Positions 35,011 to 47,065 of a stretch of 64,000 nucleotides of DNA are shown piece after piece. The translations under genes were made by a program, and so were the position numbers. Origin of the DNA: Chelydra serpentina (Eukaryota > Chordata > Testudines > Chelydridae); the NCBI GenBank assembly GCA_037349315.1, contig JBAIAC010000059.1, forward strand, positions 9,264,001 to 9,328,000, given 5' to 3'. The notes beneath the pieces are model-generated. The model saw only the letters and a list, made by a program, of their open reading frames with translations. It had not been told where the DNA came from and did no database searches. The first letter of the stretch is position 1, and every line of letters begins with the position of its first letter.

Positions 35011-37059
35011 GTGAGTTAATCAGTTCACTCTTATGTTTAGAAATGTGTATCTGCCATATTATACATCATCCACAACATCCATTACATATAACACATCTGT
35101 TTAGAGAACAAAATATTCTGAGAAAATGGTATTTGGCATAAACCCAAAACCAATAACACTGAACTTACAACAAACATAACAGTGCTGATTTTCTCTCTCT
35201 TTTTGTTGTAACATATTTGTTAGCATCTGTGCATATTCAGCTACTAAGACTTGTAATTTAGTTGGATCTATAATTTCCTTTTTGTACATTATAAAATCCT
35301 AATTTGTGAACTCCTAAAAGTCTATTCTCCTGTCAGTGCATGGGAGCTACATACAATCAATTCATTTTAAAGTAACTGGATGTTACATACATAAAACTTC
35401 TGTTTATGACTAGGAAAACAAGCCCCAGAAGTGCATGTTTATTAATACAGTTCAAAACAGAAACTGCAAATAAGAACTCGTGAACCAGTCATCGGAGCAC
35501 TTCCTTTAAAATGTTTGTCATACACTATATGTAAACTCCTGAACGTTAGTAAGAAGTTAATGCATAAGCCCTTTTTATTGTGAAAGTTCACTGAGATTTA
35601 TCATCAGTGACTACAAAAATGCTGTTTAACACAACAGCAAATCTGGAGAAGTTTCATCAGTGGAGCACTCACGTCCTACAAAGACACTGTAGGCGAAAAG
35701 TTGTTTTCGTTATGGAAAAATGAAATTGCCGTCGCTTTCATGGAAAGAGCACAAAAGAATATTAAATCCAGACTCTTTGTTTCTTATCCAAAGCACCAAT
35801 GTGACAGCAATACTTTTATTCAGTCACTAGTGAATATTAGGTAAATTGAACCAAAGAAATCACTGCATTATATTAACTATGCTTTTAAATTGCTTGTAAG
35901 CACTATATTTTTAAAATAATTTTCATACCTTATCCTTAGCCAAAAAATACCAGTTTGAATTTTTGTCACTATTTTGAGAAAAGTAATCAATATCCAGTTG
36001 GTTTACAAATTTCGGGATATGAGTGGTTATTTAATGTCATGTGACTTTGGTTCAGGTACTGTATTTTAGGAAATAGACCATAAAATGGATTAGGCATTCA
36101 TTCCCTAATGATAAAGTTCAGTAAATGTCAAGTAAGTTCACTTACATTGTGTCACAAACAATCCTATGTTGTGCATTATAGAAGAAGAGAGCTTCTTTAG
36201 TAAAATGTAAAATCTCCCAAGTGCTCTCCTTAATTAGTTTTCTCTCAAAATAAAACTGACACTTTAATTGAATCCTCTTTGTAGGAGGTAGAAGAAATTT
36301 TTCAAACTCTTTGAATCCTTCTTCCACTTACATAACCAGAGACAACACTCTTGCTTGATTTTCCATTTTCAAAACCATTATATCATGGAAGTTCCCAAAC
36401 TGTCTTTGTTTTGTTTTTATAAACATTATATAACCAGCAATTTGTAATGCGCTGTTCCAAAACTGTTTTTTACTAAAATATTTAAATGCATTTTGACATG
36501 AGCCAGTTATGGTTAGTGCCAAAGTACTGGCATTGACCATGCAATTGGCATGCAATTCAAAGCATCTAAACATTCTTGCCTTTAAAATGTCAGCGCCTGT
36601 ACATAATCACTGTTGTCAAATATAAAAATAATGTTTGTTTCCTTTGAAGAGCCCCAGTAATCTGTTTTCTATATCATTCTCATAAACCTGACTCTGTTCA
36701 AATGACAGATTGAGGAGAGAATTTTAGGAATAAATGGGGAGCAAGGAGATGTATCAACAAAATAAGACTGTTGATGAAAGAAAAAAGGGAAGTAGTAGTC
36801 ATTTACATTTTCTCCAATGAAAATTGCTTTTTAAAAATTCTAATACTCTTCATCCTATCAAAATAATAATCAGGACTACACTGTATTACAAAAATTAGCT
36901 ATTCGTTAAAAGGTATTAAATAAAAGTGTATATATCAGTGAAAACTGCAGATTAAGAAATATACATATTCTGTTTTCAAATTTTAAAAAGGAAAAGGAAG
37001 AATCATTTTGAAAATCATTCTAATTATCTTTTTAATTTTCTCTCCATTGATTAATACAG
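35011..37059. other. Intron, nothing recognised
   Basis: Two kilobases of AT-rich intron without recognised repeats or coding signal. The frames present are short and lack similarity to known proteins. Confidence 0.5.
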
Positions 37060-37256
37060 CTATCCTGGACTTTTGGTAGTACCTCAGTCTGTGCAGGACA
37101 GCAGTTTGCAGAGGGTAGCTCGTTGTTATCGTCACAATCGCCTGCCAGTTGTCTGCTGGAAAAACTCAAAAATCAGTACTCTGCTGCTAAGAGCTGGAGG
37201 CTTCCATGGAAAGGGAGTTGTCGGCCTCTTCAAATCTCAAAACACACATACTGCAG
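37060..37256 (+). CDS. SBF2: SBF2 exon h (myotubularin-like domain)
   Basis: 197 nt, acceptor AATACAG, donor CTGCAG/GTGAGC. The first base completes the Ser codon. It encodes [38 protein letters not shown] and [20 protein letters not shown]. The RxxxRxPVxxW pattern ([12 protein letters not shown]) is shared by active and inactive myotubularins. In active members this region shapes the phosphatase core; here it serves structure and MTMR2 pairing. Confidence 0.96.
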
Positions 37257-38699
37257 GTGAGCTTACGTTGCTGGACTTGTGTTGTTTCAGTAAAAGAGGT
37301 TATTTTCCTTTAGAGTAATATAGTGTTCTCATGAATAAATTATTTAATTTACAGCAACCCCACCTGCTTCCTTTAAACAATATTCTCCTAATTTGGTTTT
37401 GTTGTTGCACCTTATTTCCCTGATTCACACACTAGTTCACGTTGTCCTTATTTATGGGATACAGAGATAGTTAGAGCGAATTCTACTCATTTGACTCTCT
37501 GTTGGCTTTGAGCATAATTTTAGTTTTACTTTGAGAGAGCTTTTTATAAAACCAAGGCCTGAGAGATTTCCAGAGCTCTGCTTGCGTTCTTTGGGTGAGA
37601 TAAAGGTTTGTCTTTCCCATGATCACAACTGGAACAGTGCAAGATCTGTCATAATGGAGTATCTTTGAAGAGAATATTGGAGGAATGTGAGTTGCATATT
37701 TAGAGGGAAATGAATTGTGAAGGGGACATTACTCTCGACTTTCACCTCCCACATGAGCTGCATGGTGTGTCTTTAATTCTTACTCTTTCTCATAGTTACT
37801 GTCTTGGTTTTTTGTTTTTGAGAGGGCCTGAGTGAGTTGTATATGATGTTTCATTCTAAGGATAAACTAATGACACTAAATAAAATCAATACCTCAAAGA
37901 TGCTAGCCAATAAGGAAAGTCTAAGCACTTGGGATACTTGTGACTGTATGAAGAAAACAGGACTGGTGCATCTCTTTGGCATATAGTGTTAGAAGTTGAA
38001 TTCAAGACAAAAGTGAACTTGGTTATCTAAATAAGGAAGAATTTGGTTTGCAATTAACTATCCAAACCCTAGCCTGGTCCAGAGAAATTAGAGCAGAATG
38101 AAGGGTCCTTCTACCTCTTTGAAATACATGGTATCATGGGAGTTGGGAATTAACCAGCTGGTGGAATTTATTTGTAAGAAAAAATATCAGAATGCTGCTC
38201 AGAAAGCACAAGAAGAAAGTGGCAAAACAGATATCCAATCAACATAGAAATTTCTGGATCAATAAATTCCTCCACTTCTACAATTAAAGATTAAAAAACT
38301 GTTTTAAAGTACTTGACGTTACTGAATAGTTTGCCCTGTGGAATTTCTCACTGTGAATAACATAATGTACAATGGTAAGCAAGTTACATAAAAGCAATGA
38401 GTGACTCAAGGTTCTTATGATGAGGATAGATTGCATGATTTAAGTATTTTCTGCATAATCCATTGAATAAAGTACTGCTTCATAGGGCATCTCTGTGAAA
38501 TAACCATGGGAAATTGAAACTTATTAATTATATTTATTGATATTTTCAACTATTTATAAAGAATAGTTCACATCTGCATAATATTTAACTGTAAGAGCTT
38601 TGCATATTTCACAGGCACTTGCAAAAACGTGCTAAAACTTCAGAAATATTTTAATTAGGAATTCAATGTCAGCAATATTTGGATTGGCTGTTCTGTTAG
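37257..38699. other. Intron, nothing recognised
   Basis: AT-rich intron part upstream of the fourth DIRS. No named element was seen. Confidence 0.5.
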
Positions 38700-39146
38700 T
38701 GGTTAGTGGACTCCACACTGGGTCATAAATTTACAGTGCTCACCATGCCACACATTGTCTGTGTGGGCCCTGCTGCTGCTCACTAGAGGTTCCCTACTAG
38801 TACACTTTGACCTACTGCTCAAGAGCAGTTTTTCTTTTTGAATATCATTGGCTGTTCTGGCCACTGTGCACCTTAAGTGCCCTCTCCCCACCTGTAGCTA
38901 AGGGCATAAAGGACAGCGCGTCCCAGCCACCTGTCACTTCCTTCTTCTCACTCATTGCTGCGAGAGAGAACCCTTGCAGTGTCCACATCCCTTCCTCTAG
39001 TATTAGTGTTAATTTGTTGTGGTTAGGATAGTTATTATTTCTTCTAAAGGTTTCTTTTGCCTGTTGGCTATAATAAAATTAAGCAACTTAACGGTTTATT
39101 CACCCCACTGTACAAGGGGTTTACCCCCATTGTATATTACTTTAAA

Positions 39147-39503
39147 ATGGCTGACATCAAGTCACAGGAGTTTAAAATTTGCCCCTCCTGTAAAGCAGTT
39201 AACAATCGGCATTCTGGATGTCTCATTTACCTAGGAGAGGGACATGTCCTGAAGTGTTGCTCCAAATACTCATCATTCTCCAAGTGTACTCAGAAGATGA
39301 GGGAAGCAATACTCAAACTCTTCCTCCTGGAAGAATTTATGCAAGCCTCATCAGATCCATGCACATCCACAAAGAAGCTTCATCAATCAAGGCAGTTGCA
39401 TGTCTCCAGTTCCCCAATGAGCCAAAACCCTAGGCCTTGGGTCATTTCTCACAAGTCCCATTTGTCTGCCACATCAGCATCAACTTCTGAAAGGGGACTA
39501 TAA
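39147..39503 (+). pseudogene. DIRS Gag N-terminal region with Cys/His cluster
   Basis: ATG at 39147 starts MADIKSQEFKICPSCKAVNN, continuing with RHSGCLIYLGEGHVLKCC and YSSFSKCTQKMREAIL. The spacing CPxC...HxGC...GExHxxxxC is a zinc-knuckle-like module found at the start of turtle-type DIRS Gag proteins and missing from the copy at 1544. The frame is lost after 39503. It is a relic but shows what the complete Gag N-terminus looks like in this family. Confidence 0.65.
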
Positions 39504-40009
39504 TTGACGCTGCGACCAGGACCAGGGCAGGGACTGGTCTTCTTCCCCAAATAGGCCACAGAAATCGTCCTCTAGTAGTTCTTCCACTAAGAGCCTGAAA
39601 GCAGAGTCCTATTCTAGTATCTCCATACCAAAGTTGAAACTGAGACTGACAGTTCCCTTCCAGAGTAAGGACTGCACTGCCTCCAGTAGTGATCATACAG
39701 CACAGACCTCAGTACCAGCTTCAGCACAGAGTGCCTTATTCACAGCACCATTGTTCTCTTTGGTAGCATCTGACACCACAACACCGGATGCCCAGGTGCT
39801 CACCATATGGGCACCAGTATAATTCTCAGCATCAAGTGACCTCACTTTAGGCCCAGTACCAGAGTCACCTCTTATTGAGAGATTCAGAGAGGTTATCACC
39901 AAAACCCCATTTGGCAGCCTGGTCCTGTTTGCAAGAAGCCTGGGATGGGATAACCTTGTACCAGTCAGGCCTCGAGATAATAAGCAAAAAGTATCCCATC
40001 TGGTTTCAA

Positions 40010-41500
40010 GCTGTTCCAACCCCCTTCTTGACCCACTTTGGGGACCCTTTTCAGAAGAGACTTTGAAGCAAGAGATAAACTTCCTCATACAGCCAGGGGC
40101 AGCGGAGGGAATACCCCTAGAGTTCAATGGCAAGGGCTTTTACTGCTTAATCCTATAGAGGAAGGAAGTTGGAAACCGATCCTTGATCTTTGACATCTCA
40201 GTGCCTTTATCCATTGTTTCAAATTCTGTATCGCTACCTTTCTATAATCCCCCGTTTGGATCCTATGGGCTAGTTCATGACTCTCAACTTACAGGATGCC
40301 TATTTTCACATTTTGATACATCCAGCTCACAGGAGGAAGGAACATCATACTATCAGTATGGAGTCCTGTGCTTTGGTCTCTCCATAGTCTCACCAGCTTT
40401 CACCAAAGTTCTGGCAATGGTGCCAAGCCCATATGAGAAAACAAAGACTCCAGGTATAATGCTATCCAGACAACCATCTAGACAAGGGAAATCCCCACAA
40501 GTGACCAACTCATTTAAATTATTCTAAATCTCTTTGCATCACTGGGACTCCAAGTTAAAAAAAAAAAAAGAATCCACACAGATCCCAATTCAGAGCACAG
40601 AATTTATCAGAGCAGTGTTAGATTCTAGGTCAGCAAAAGCATATCTCCTTCAGAGATTTCAGACTGACAGACTTCATCAGACAGCCCCAGAAATACCCAA
40701 AAACACCATTGAGGACCCACCTCAAACTCATAGGGCACATGGCAGCATGCACTTACACCACATTCATTCAGCTCCACCAATTACAGATTATGGGGAGATG
40801 GTCTCCTCAGGAGGTGGTCTTATATATAAACATTCTCAAAGTCAGGGCTATTCAACTGGCTTTCCTACCTCTTATTTAAGGCGTAACTATCCACATGTTC
40901 CTAGACAACACCACAGCAATACAGCATATCAACAAGCAAGGGGGGAGCCATATCCTCTTCACTGCCAGGAAGCCATGCATCTCTGGGATTGGTGTATCTG
41001 TAATCATACCATACCTGGCCTCCGGACTACTTTGTCGGATCAATTCTGCAGAGACTTACTTGAAAGAAACGTGATCCCTCAAGAGCTCAGTCCTTCATGT
41101 CATCTTTTGTATATGGGGGTTTCTAAAAGTGGAACTGTTTGCAGCAAATGCCATATGTTCTGCTCCAAAAGAGGCATCCTCATGGATGCCTATCTCACCC
41201 TGTGGGCTCCAAATTTAGTGTATGCCTTTCAACCAACACCTGTGATACCCAAAGTTCTGAGGAAGCTCAGGCAAGATGGTTGTATGATCATGATAGTCCC
41301 AGAATGGACCAGGCACTTTTGGTATTCAGATCTAATGAATCTAACAATACAGAAACCAGCCTGGTTTCTCAGAACGATGACCCCAAATCATTACACCTTG
41401 CAGCCTGGATGCTGGCTTGATAACATCTACAGAGAAAAAAAAGCTACTCTGCTGCCGCCCAAAACATCTTTCTTCAATGCAGAAAACCTTCAACCAGGTT
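40010..41500 (+). pseudogene. DIRS RT-RNase H-methyltransferase relic (fourth copy)
   Basis: Fragments in order: NFLIQPGAAEGIPLEFNGKG (about 40079), a polymerase palm region near 40290-40420, a corrupted active-site area near 40450-40490, FIRAVLDSRSAKAYLLQRFQ (about 40605), RNase H text HMFLDNTTAIQHINKQGG (about 40890-40945), and methyltransferase text ending MIMIVPEWTRHFWYSDLM (about 41287-41340). Several frameshifts separate them; the polymerase box is destroyed. Confidence 0.72.
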
Positions 41501-41614
41501 GAACCTTCAGTCATATGAGGCCAAATGGAAGAAGCTTTTGTGATAGACCCAGGCCAGTTCAGTACAGCAGAATAGTAGAAGGCAGATATACTGGCCATTG
41601 GGTTAGCAGTTTTC

Positions 41615-42202
41615 TGTTCCCTAACTGACCAGAGCAGGGACTGCTCCAGGCTAATGAGAACACCTGACTCTAATTAACCTGCAAAGAGTCAGGTGAGGCC
41701 ATTAAGGTGAAGTGAACACCTGACCCTAATTAAGGCTCTTCTGAGCATATAAAAGGGCTCACTCCAGTCAGACTGAGGAAGAGCCAGGGAGCCAGAGGAG
41801 AGGAAGTGCTACTACTACTGAAGGGCTGAGTAAATAAGGCAACTCTCAAGCTATTGGTAAGGGAGCCCTAAGGTAAGGGTGAAGAAGGGAGAAGCGGGAG
41901 AGCTGTGGGGAAGTGGCCCAGGGAATTGTAGCAACTCTGGCAGTGAGAGGTTGGCTGCCAACAGCTGCTACCATTAGGGTCCCTGGGCTGGAACCCAGAG
42001 TAGAGGGCGGGCCCGGGTTCCCCCCACCAACCTGCCACTACAAGGAGAAGACAGGCCTCTGGCAGGACAGGAGGCTAAACTGTTCTGCAATAAGCCCAGA
42101 GGGATAACAGGGACTGTGGGAGTTCTCTCACCATCCTCTGAGGCTAACATAAACCGCCTAGAAGCGCGGGACCCACAGGGACAAGATCGGAGCTCTGCCA
42201 CA
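41615..42202 (+). mobile_element. Solo LTR inserted in the DIRS recombinase
   Basis: A block foreign to DIRS with a promoter-like GCATATAAAAGGG (about 41747-41760), then CTCACTCCAGTCAGACTGAG and a GC-rich R/U5-like part with GGGCGGGCCCGGGTTCCCCC and an end near AGCTCTGCCACA. It begins around TGTTCCCTAACTGACC. A TTTC tetranucleotide precedes the start (41611-41614) and another lies just after the end (42204-42207), a possible 4-bp duplication with one base of uncertainty. It resembles LTRs common in turtle genomes (Gypsy-type in my recollection). DIRS recombinase text continues on both sides. Confidence 0.65.
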
Positions 42203-42454
42203 CTTTCCATCTGAGTAGTTCAGCATCAGTTCTCAGTGTTGACAGTTCCAGTTTCAGCAATATTGGACTGTTTACTTTCTCTGAAGCAATCAAGACTCTC
42301 AGCTCTGTAAAAGTGCAACTAGCAGCGATGTCTGGAAATCAACCTCCTATGCAGAGCCACACCACATTTTCACATCCCATAGGGATGAAGTCCATGCTGA
42401 AATAATAAGAGTATGACCATAGGAGTTTGCCATTGACCACCTGACCAGGATGGT

Positions 42455-43590
42455 GACAGTAATTGTGAAATGCTCAGGGAGATTAGAAAATCGGAAAACC
42501 CAACAATAATGGGGGATTTCAGCTATCCCCATATTGACTGGGTACATGTCACCTCAGGAAGGAATGCAGAGATAAAATTTCTGGGCACATTAAATGACTG
42601 CTTCTTGGAGCATCTTGTCCTGGAATCCACAAGGGAAGAGGCAGTTCTTGATTTAGTCCTAAGTGGAGCACAGGATCTGGTTGAAGAGGTGAATATAGTT
42701 GTACTGCTTGGTAATAGCAACCATGATGTAATTAAACATCCTTGGATGGTGGGTGGGAAATACCAAAGAAACCCAACACAGTAACATTTAACTTCAAAGA
42801 GGAGAATGACACAAAAATGAGGAAACTAGTTAAATGGAAATTAAAAGGAACAGTCACAAGAGTGAAGTGCCTATAAGCTGCATGGAGACTATTTAAAAAC
42901 ACCATAACAGAGGCTCAAACTAAATTTATACCCCAACTAAAAACAAATAGCAAGAGGACGAAAAAATACCATCATGGCTAAACAGCAGAGCAAAAGATGT
43001 GGTTGGAGTCAAAAAAGCATCCTAAAAATTAGAAGTCAAATCCTACTGAGGAAAATTCTCCCATCCTCCTAATACGGTCTACACTGGGGCTTAAGCCAAT
43101 TTAACTGCATCACTCAAGGTGTGGATTTTTCACACTCCTGAGTAAAGGAATGGAAAACATGCCTTATAGTGGTAGACTCAAGAAACTCAATCTGTTCAGT
43201 TTAACAAAGAGAAGGTAAAGCGGATGACTTGATCACAGATCTGTAAGTACCTAGCTGGGGAACAGAAATTTGATAATAGAGGACTCTTCAGTCTTGCAGA
43301 CAAAGGCATAACAAGGTTAAGTTTGGAAGTTGAAGCTAAAAAAATTCAGACTGGAAATAAGGCACAAATGTTTAACAATTAGGGTAATTAACTATTGCAA
43401 CAATTTACCAAGGATTGCGGTGGATTCTCTATTGCTGGGGCTTTTTAAATCTAGATAGGGTGTTTTTCTAAAAGATAGGCTTTAGTAAACAAGAATAAAT
43501 TTAGGGAAGTTCCATGTTATACCGGAGGCTAGACTTGATGATCCCAGTGATCCCTTCTGGCTTGATGATCTATGACTCTAAGAAATGTTG
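42455..43590 (+). mobile_element. CR1 LINE, internally deleted
   Basis: The first part (42455-43040) encodes the end of the CR1 endonuclease: LREIRKSENPTIMGDFSYPH with the GDF box, then EEAVLDLVLSGAQDLVEEVN and NSNHDVIKHPW. The second part (about 43140-43590) is a CR1 3' end (GGAAAACATGCCTTATAGTG, then GAACAGAAATTTGATAATAG, and AGACTTGATGATCCCAGTGA). RT is missing between them, and 43060-43135 resembles a short unrelated MITE piece. Dead copy. Confidence 0.85.
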
Positions 43591-43757
43591 CAAGTTAATT
43601 GATGTGCATTAAAAGCAGAATGCAAAGTGTTCTCTCTGCTCTCATTCTCAGTCACTTTTTTTTACATCTGATTGTTATCTGTGTTGTTTTGAGCTTACAC
43701 ATATATCTAAATATCGCAATAATTTAATCTATTTTTTACTTTTCTGTACTTATATAG

Positions 43758-43895
43758 TTCCTCCTAATTTAGAATCTTCAAGCAGCATAGAACAGGAAAA
43801 ATATCTGCAAGCCTTACTGAATGCAATTTCCATCCACTGTAAAATGAATGGCAATAATACTCTCACTGTAAGACCAACAGTTGCTTTGTCTCCAG
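43758..43895 (+). CDS. SBF2: SBF2 exon i
   Basis: 138 nt, acceptor TTATATAG, donor TCCAG/GTAAAA. It encodes [35 protein letters not shown] and [12 protein letters not shown], with phase 1 at both ends. This is a low-conservation insertion in the phosphatase-like domain, with a helix ([12 protein letters not shown]). It joins to exon j (GTERRAS) or, if that is skipped, to exon k in the same phase. Confidence 0.93.
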
Positions 43896-44178
43896 GTAAA
43901 AGTGCGCTGCACTATTCTTTTCTGTAACTAAGATGAAACGTAAAACCACTGTGATTGTCTGTGTCTTACATTCCCCAGTCTGATTTCTGTTACTCCTTCA
44001 GTGTGACTTCTTAATGTTACAGCTTCTGCGTAGCTTATTTATTCCAATTTTTTGCAAATGAGTTTTCCATAGTGTCAAGAATGTTGAAAGTTAAATTATT
44101 CTCCAGAACAATTTCAGTCAGGCCAAATTTGTAGCTAAATTTGGACCATCGTCATTTTTATTATTTGACACACTATTT
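43896..44178. other. Intron, nothing recognised
   Basis: Short AT-rich segment before the hAT MITE at 44179. Confidence 0.5.
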
Positions 44179-44482
44179 CAGTTTTTCTCAACCAGGAGTT
44201 GCACCAGAGGGATCACAGAAGGAAATCGGGAGAGTTGCAAGGCATTCAAAATATTATTACAATTCTAAAACAAAGCAAATAAAATTTCCAAAATAATTTC
44301 AGGGTGGCCAATACCTTCAAAGTTTGTGAGGTCCAATGTAGTAATAGTAGTTGTATTATATAGGCTTATCACGGTTATCATTAATATATTTTTTTACTCT
44401 TTTTATATTAAATGTAAGGTGGTTGCAAAATATTTTTGCTTCAAATAAGGGGTCGCCAATCTGAAAAGGTTGAGAAACACTG
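44179..44482. mobile_element. hAT (Charlie-like) MITE, old
   Basis: Ends CAGTTTTTCTCAACC and GGTTGAGAAACACTG are inverted repeats of the hAT-Charlie type. Interior strings GGAGTTGCACCAGAGGGATC and GGGGTCGCCAATCTG are typical of the group. The 8-bp flanks (CACTATTT and TTTTATTT) match at only five positions, so the insertion is old or the duplication has decayed. Confidence 0.8.
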
Positions 44483-45130
44483 TTTTATTTTATATTATGT
44501 GAAAATTTGTAAAGGTTGTTGGAAGTTGATGCTACATGAACATATACGATATTTATCTATAAAAGTATTGGAAGGTGCATAAGCAATGGTTCTTTCCATG
44601 TTTTACACATGAATTTTCATTTATTTTCCAGGTATAATTTTAGTTAAATAAATTGAAAATTCTTGCAGTACACTCTAGTTTAGCTAGATTTGAGTGAAAT
44701 CACTAAGAAATTTGTCAGTATTCTGTTTCAGTTATCATGTGATGAAACTTGATAGGTTTCATGTAAAGTTAACTCAAATAATGTCTTAGAAACAGGAGCA
44801 CGTGATTTGAAAAGTTTGTCTACTTGGCTTAATCAGTTGGTGGAACTGACTTAGTGTTTGGGTTTTTTTGCAAAGTAACACCATCCCAAATTTGTGCCTG
44901 CTTTGCTTCATTTATCATTAAATACCTTGATTGCATTAGCCATACCTAATCCTCCATAATGTTGCAAATGTACACATTATCTCTAAAAACAAGTTTAAGG
45001 AACTTTGAAAGTACAAAATTGGCAGCAATTAAATACATTTAGCATGAAAAGAACATGTTTGTCATTTGAGTAATGTTAGTCTGAATGACATTGTAGTTTT
45101 TAATTTTTTATTCTTTTTGACTGACTTTAG

Positions 45131-45226
45131 GCACTGAAAGGAGGGCTTCAAGAATGTCCACTGTGGTTAAGCAGGTAGTGCCAGGACATTTGGATGTAAA
45201 TCTATCCAATAGCTTTGCTCGAGGAG
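45131..45226 (+). CDS. SBF2: SBF2 exon j, 96-nt symmetrical exon
   Basis: 96 nt, acceptor TGACTTTAG, donor GAGGAG/GTTAGT. It encodes GTERRASRMSTVVKQVVPGH and LDVNLSNSFARG. Length is a multiple of three and both borders are phase 1, so it can be skipped without changing the frame. RRASRMS looks like a basic-residue-directed Ser phosphorylation site (inference). The donor GTTAGT is weaker than the others in the gene. Confidence 0.88.
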
Positions 45227-46680
45227 GTTAGTAAGACTAGCTTGAAGACTAAGCATTGATGTAATCTGAAATAAAATGTATAATAAAATGTTAGTAGTGA
45301 AATAAAAACAATTAGTTCATACATGAATTAATTGCATTATAAAATAATAAAACACATATTAGAATTCTTTAATTCATCAGCCACACATGGAGTTAAAATA
45401 TGTATCTTGTATTGCTTAATTAAATAAATGGTCATTAGTTGTTAACAGAATATTGTTGGCATCCAAGCAAGTTCAGACTTGCATTAGAGTTGTGAATGAA
45501 TAATTCTTTAGAATCCTAACATTACAGATCAACACAATAGTTGGGTGAAAATTATTTGATGCCTCATGAATATACAAATGGGCGAATGATGTTACTCCAG
45601 GGAAATTAAGGACAGAGCAGGACAGCCAGTAATGGACAGAGCAGGACAGGCAATAATGGATAGGGTTGTACAAATGGGCTACTTAGAGTTGAAGGAGAGC
45701 TTACTGAGTCTGAAGTTACTTCCAGCTGCCATTTTTACTTTGTGGGATGTGTGTATGAAGGAGAGATGTATGTATGCAGAGATCTTTGTTTAAATAAAAT
45801 ACTAATACAATAAAAAGCTTTACTAATTTGGTGCTTTGAGAGTCTGCATGTCTGGGAGTTGGCCTTAGGCTGCTGCTAAGAGGCAGAGACAGACTTTTTT
45901 CATTTGTCAAGAGTGAAATCAGATCTTTTGACTTTTCTACTTTGAGCCAATTGTTGTGATTTTATTTTGAACAGCTGCTGCATAAATCAGTGCACTGAAA
46001 TTCATTTTATGTTTTTAGGATAGAGGTAAGGATGCGAGGATATTTGCTAATGGTCCCAATTCCATCCCAAGTATCTGGTATTGGGAAAATGTTTGTGTTG
46101 AAGTTACCACCTGTGGCCACTAAAGACTGCTGCTAGGCAGCCAGAGACTGCTTTTCTTGTATTATTCTTCCTTGTGTCTTCTACCGGTTTCCATAGCCAC
46201 CCAATCACCCACCCGTGAAACAGCCACTCAATAGCTCCATCAACGTGTCCTTGCAGGAGTGATGGAGAGAGGAAGCACCAGATTGTGATAGAGGAAAGAA
46301 CTTAACAGGGGGTAGGATAGGGGAATAACGTTATGTGGGGAAAGAAAAGAGAATTCGGTAGAGAGAGATACTCAGAAGTGGTAGAGGAAGAGATTAGAAG
46401 GAGGAGTCTCACAGTGCTGTGGTAAATGGAAAGGAGAAGCCTAAATGGGGAAAAGAAAAATGGAGCTGTATATAGGGAAGGGAAATGAGGGACACAGCAA
46501 AGAAAAGCAGAGGGAGAGACTAGAAAAAGAAACCTCACAGGAATGGGACAAAAATTAGGGAGAGGATGTTTTGTGCAGCTCCATACATGACAATTTATAG
46601 CAAAATATGTATGAAGCTAATTTGCATATTTGCTAATGATTTTCATATAACCGTAAACTTCTGCTTCTCGTGAATACACC
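45227..46680. other. Intron with a small 27-bp direct repeat
   Basis: GGACAGAGCAGGACAG(C/G)CA-TAATG occurs twice at about 45611-45662. The remainder is AT-rich then purine-rich (46250-46560), with no coding signal. Confidence 0.5.
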
Positions 46681-46689
46681 CTGCCTCAA

Positions 46690-47065
46690 GCAGTGGTAGG
46701 ACATGGAACTGCACAGAACCTGGCAGCTGAGATGTGGTAGGAGAGTATCTAGAGGTACTGCAGTGGATGGGTGTGGAATGGTGTCAGTTTGAGAATGCTG
46801 GGTAAATGGGTGTGCATTAGGGTGTCTAAGTAGATATGGTTCTGGAGGGTGAGATGCTGGGTTAGCTGGGGGTGCTTGTTTGATGGCTGCATGAGGCTTC
46901 TAATGGGTGGGAACTGAGGTGTCTGGGATGGCAGTGCTGGAATAGCTGAGGGGGAGTTTTCTGGTTGTCTGCAGTTACAGGGATGCATGGAAAGTATTTG
47001 GGGAGTGGGGGTGAAAGTTGCTGATATAACCAGGAGGGTAGGATGGTTGATGGATGTGGAAGTGG
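46690..47065. repeat. G/T-rich degenerate repeat region
   Basis: Recurring strings such as GATGCTGGGTTAGCTGGGGG, GAATGCTGGGTAAATGGGTG and GAACTGAGGTGTCTGGGATG suggest a decayed tandem repeat with units of some 40 nt. The bias yields spurious Pro/Thr/His-rich frames on the minus strand. Confidence 0.45.

Larger units (their letters stand above)
38700..42455 (+). mobile_element. Fourth DIRS retrotransposon, split by an LTR
   Basis: Leader-type sequence (38785-39030: GCTAAGGGCATAAAGGACAG and a TTCCTTCTTCTCACTC box) precedes a gag start at 39147. RT/RNase H (about 40010-41070), methyltransferase (41110-41340) and recombinase N-terminal (from about 41500) sequence follow. A solo LTR sits at 41615-42202. 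Recombinase text resumes behind it (LSSVKVQLAAMS about 42298, then SHTTFSHPIGMK) and is cut off by a CR1 at about 42455. No right terminal repeat was seen. Decayed; orientation + like SBF2. Confidence 0.78.
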
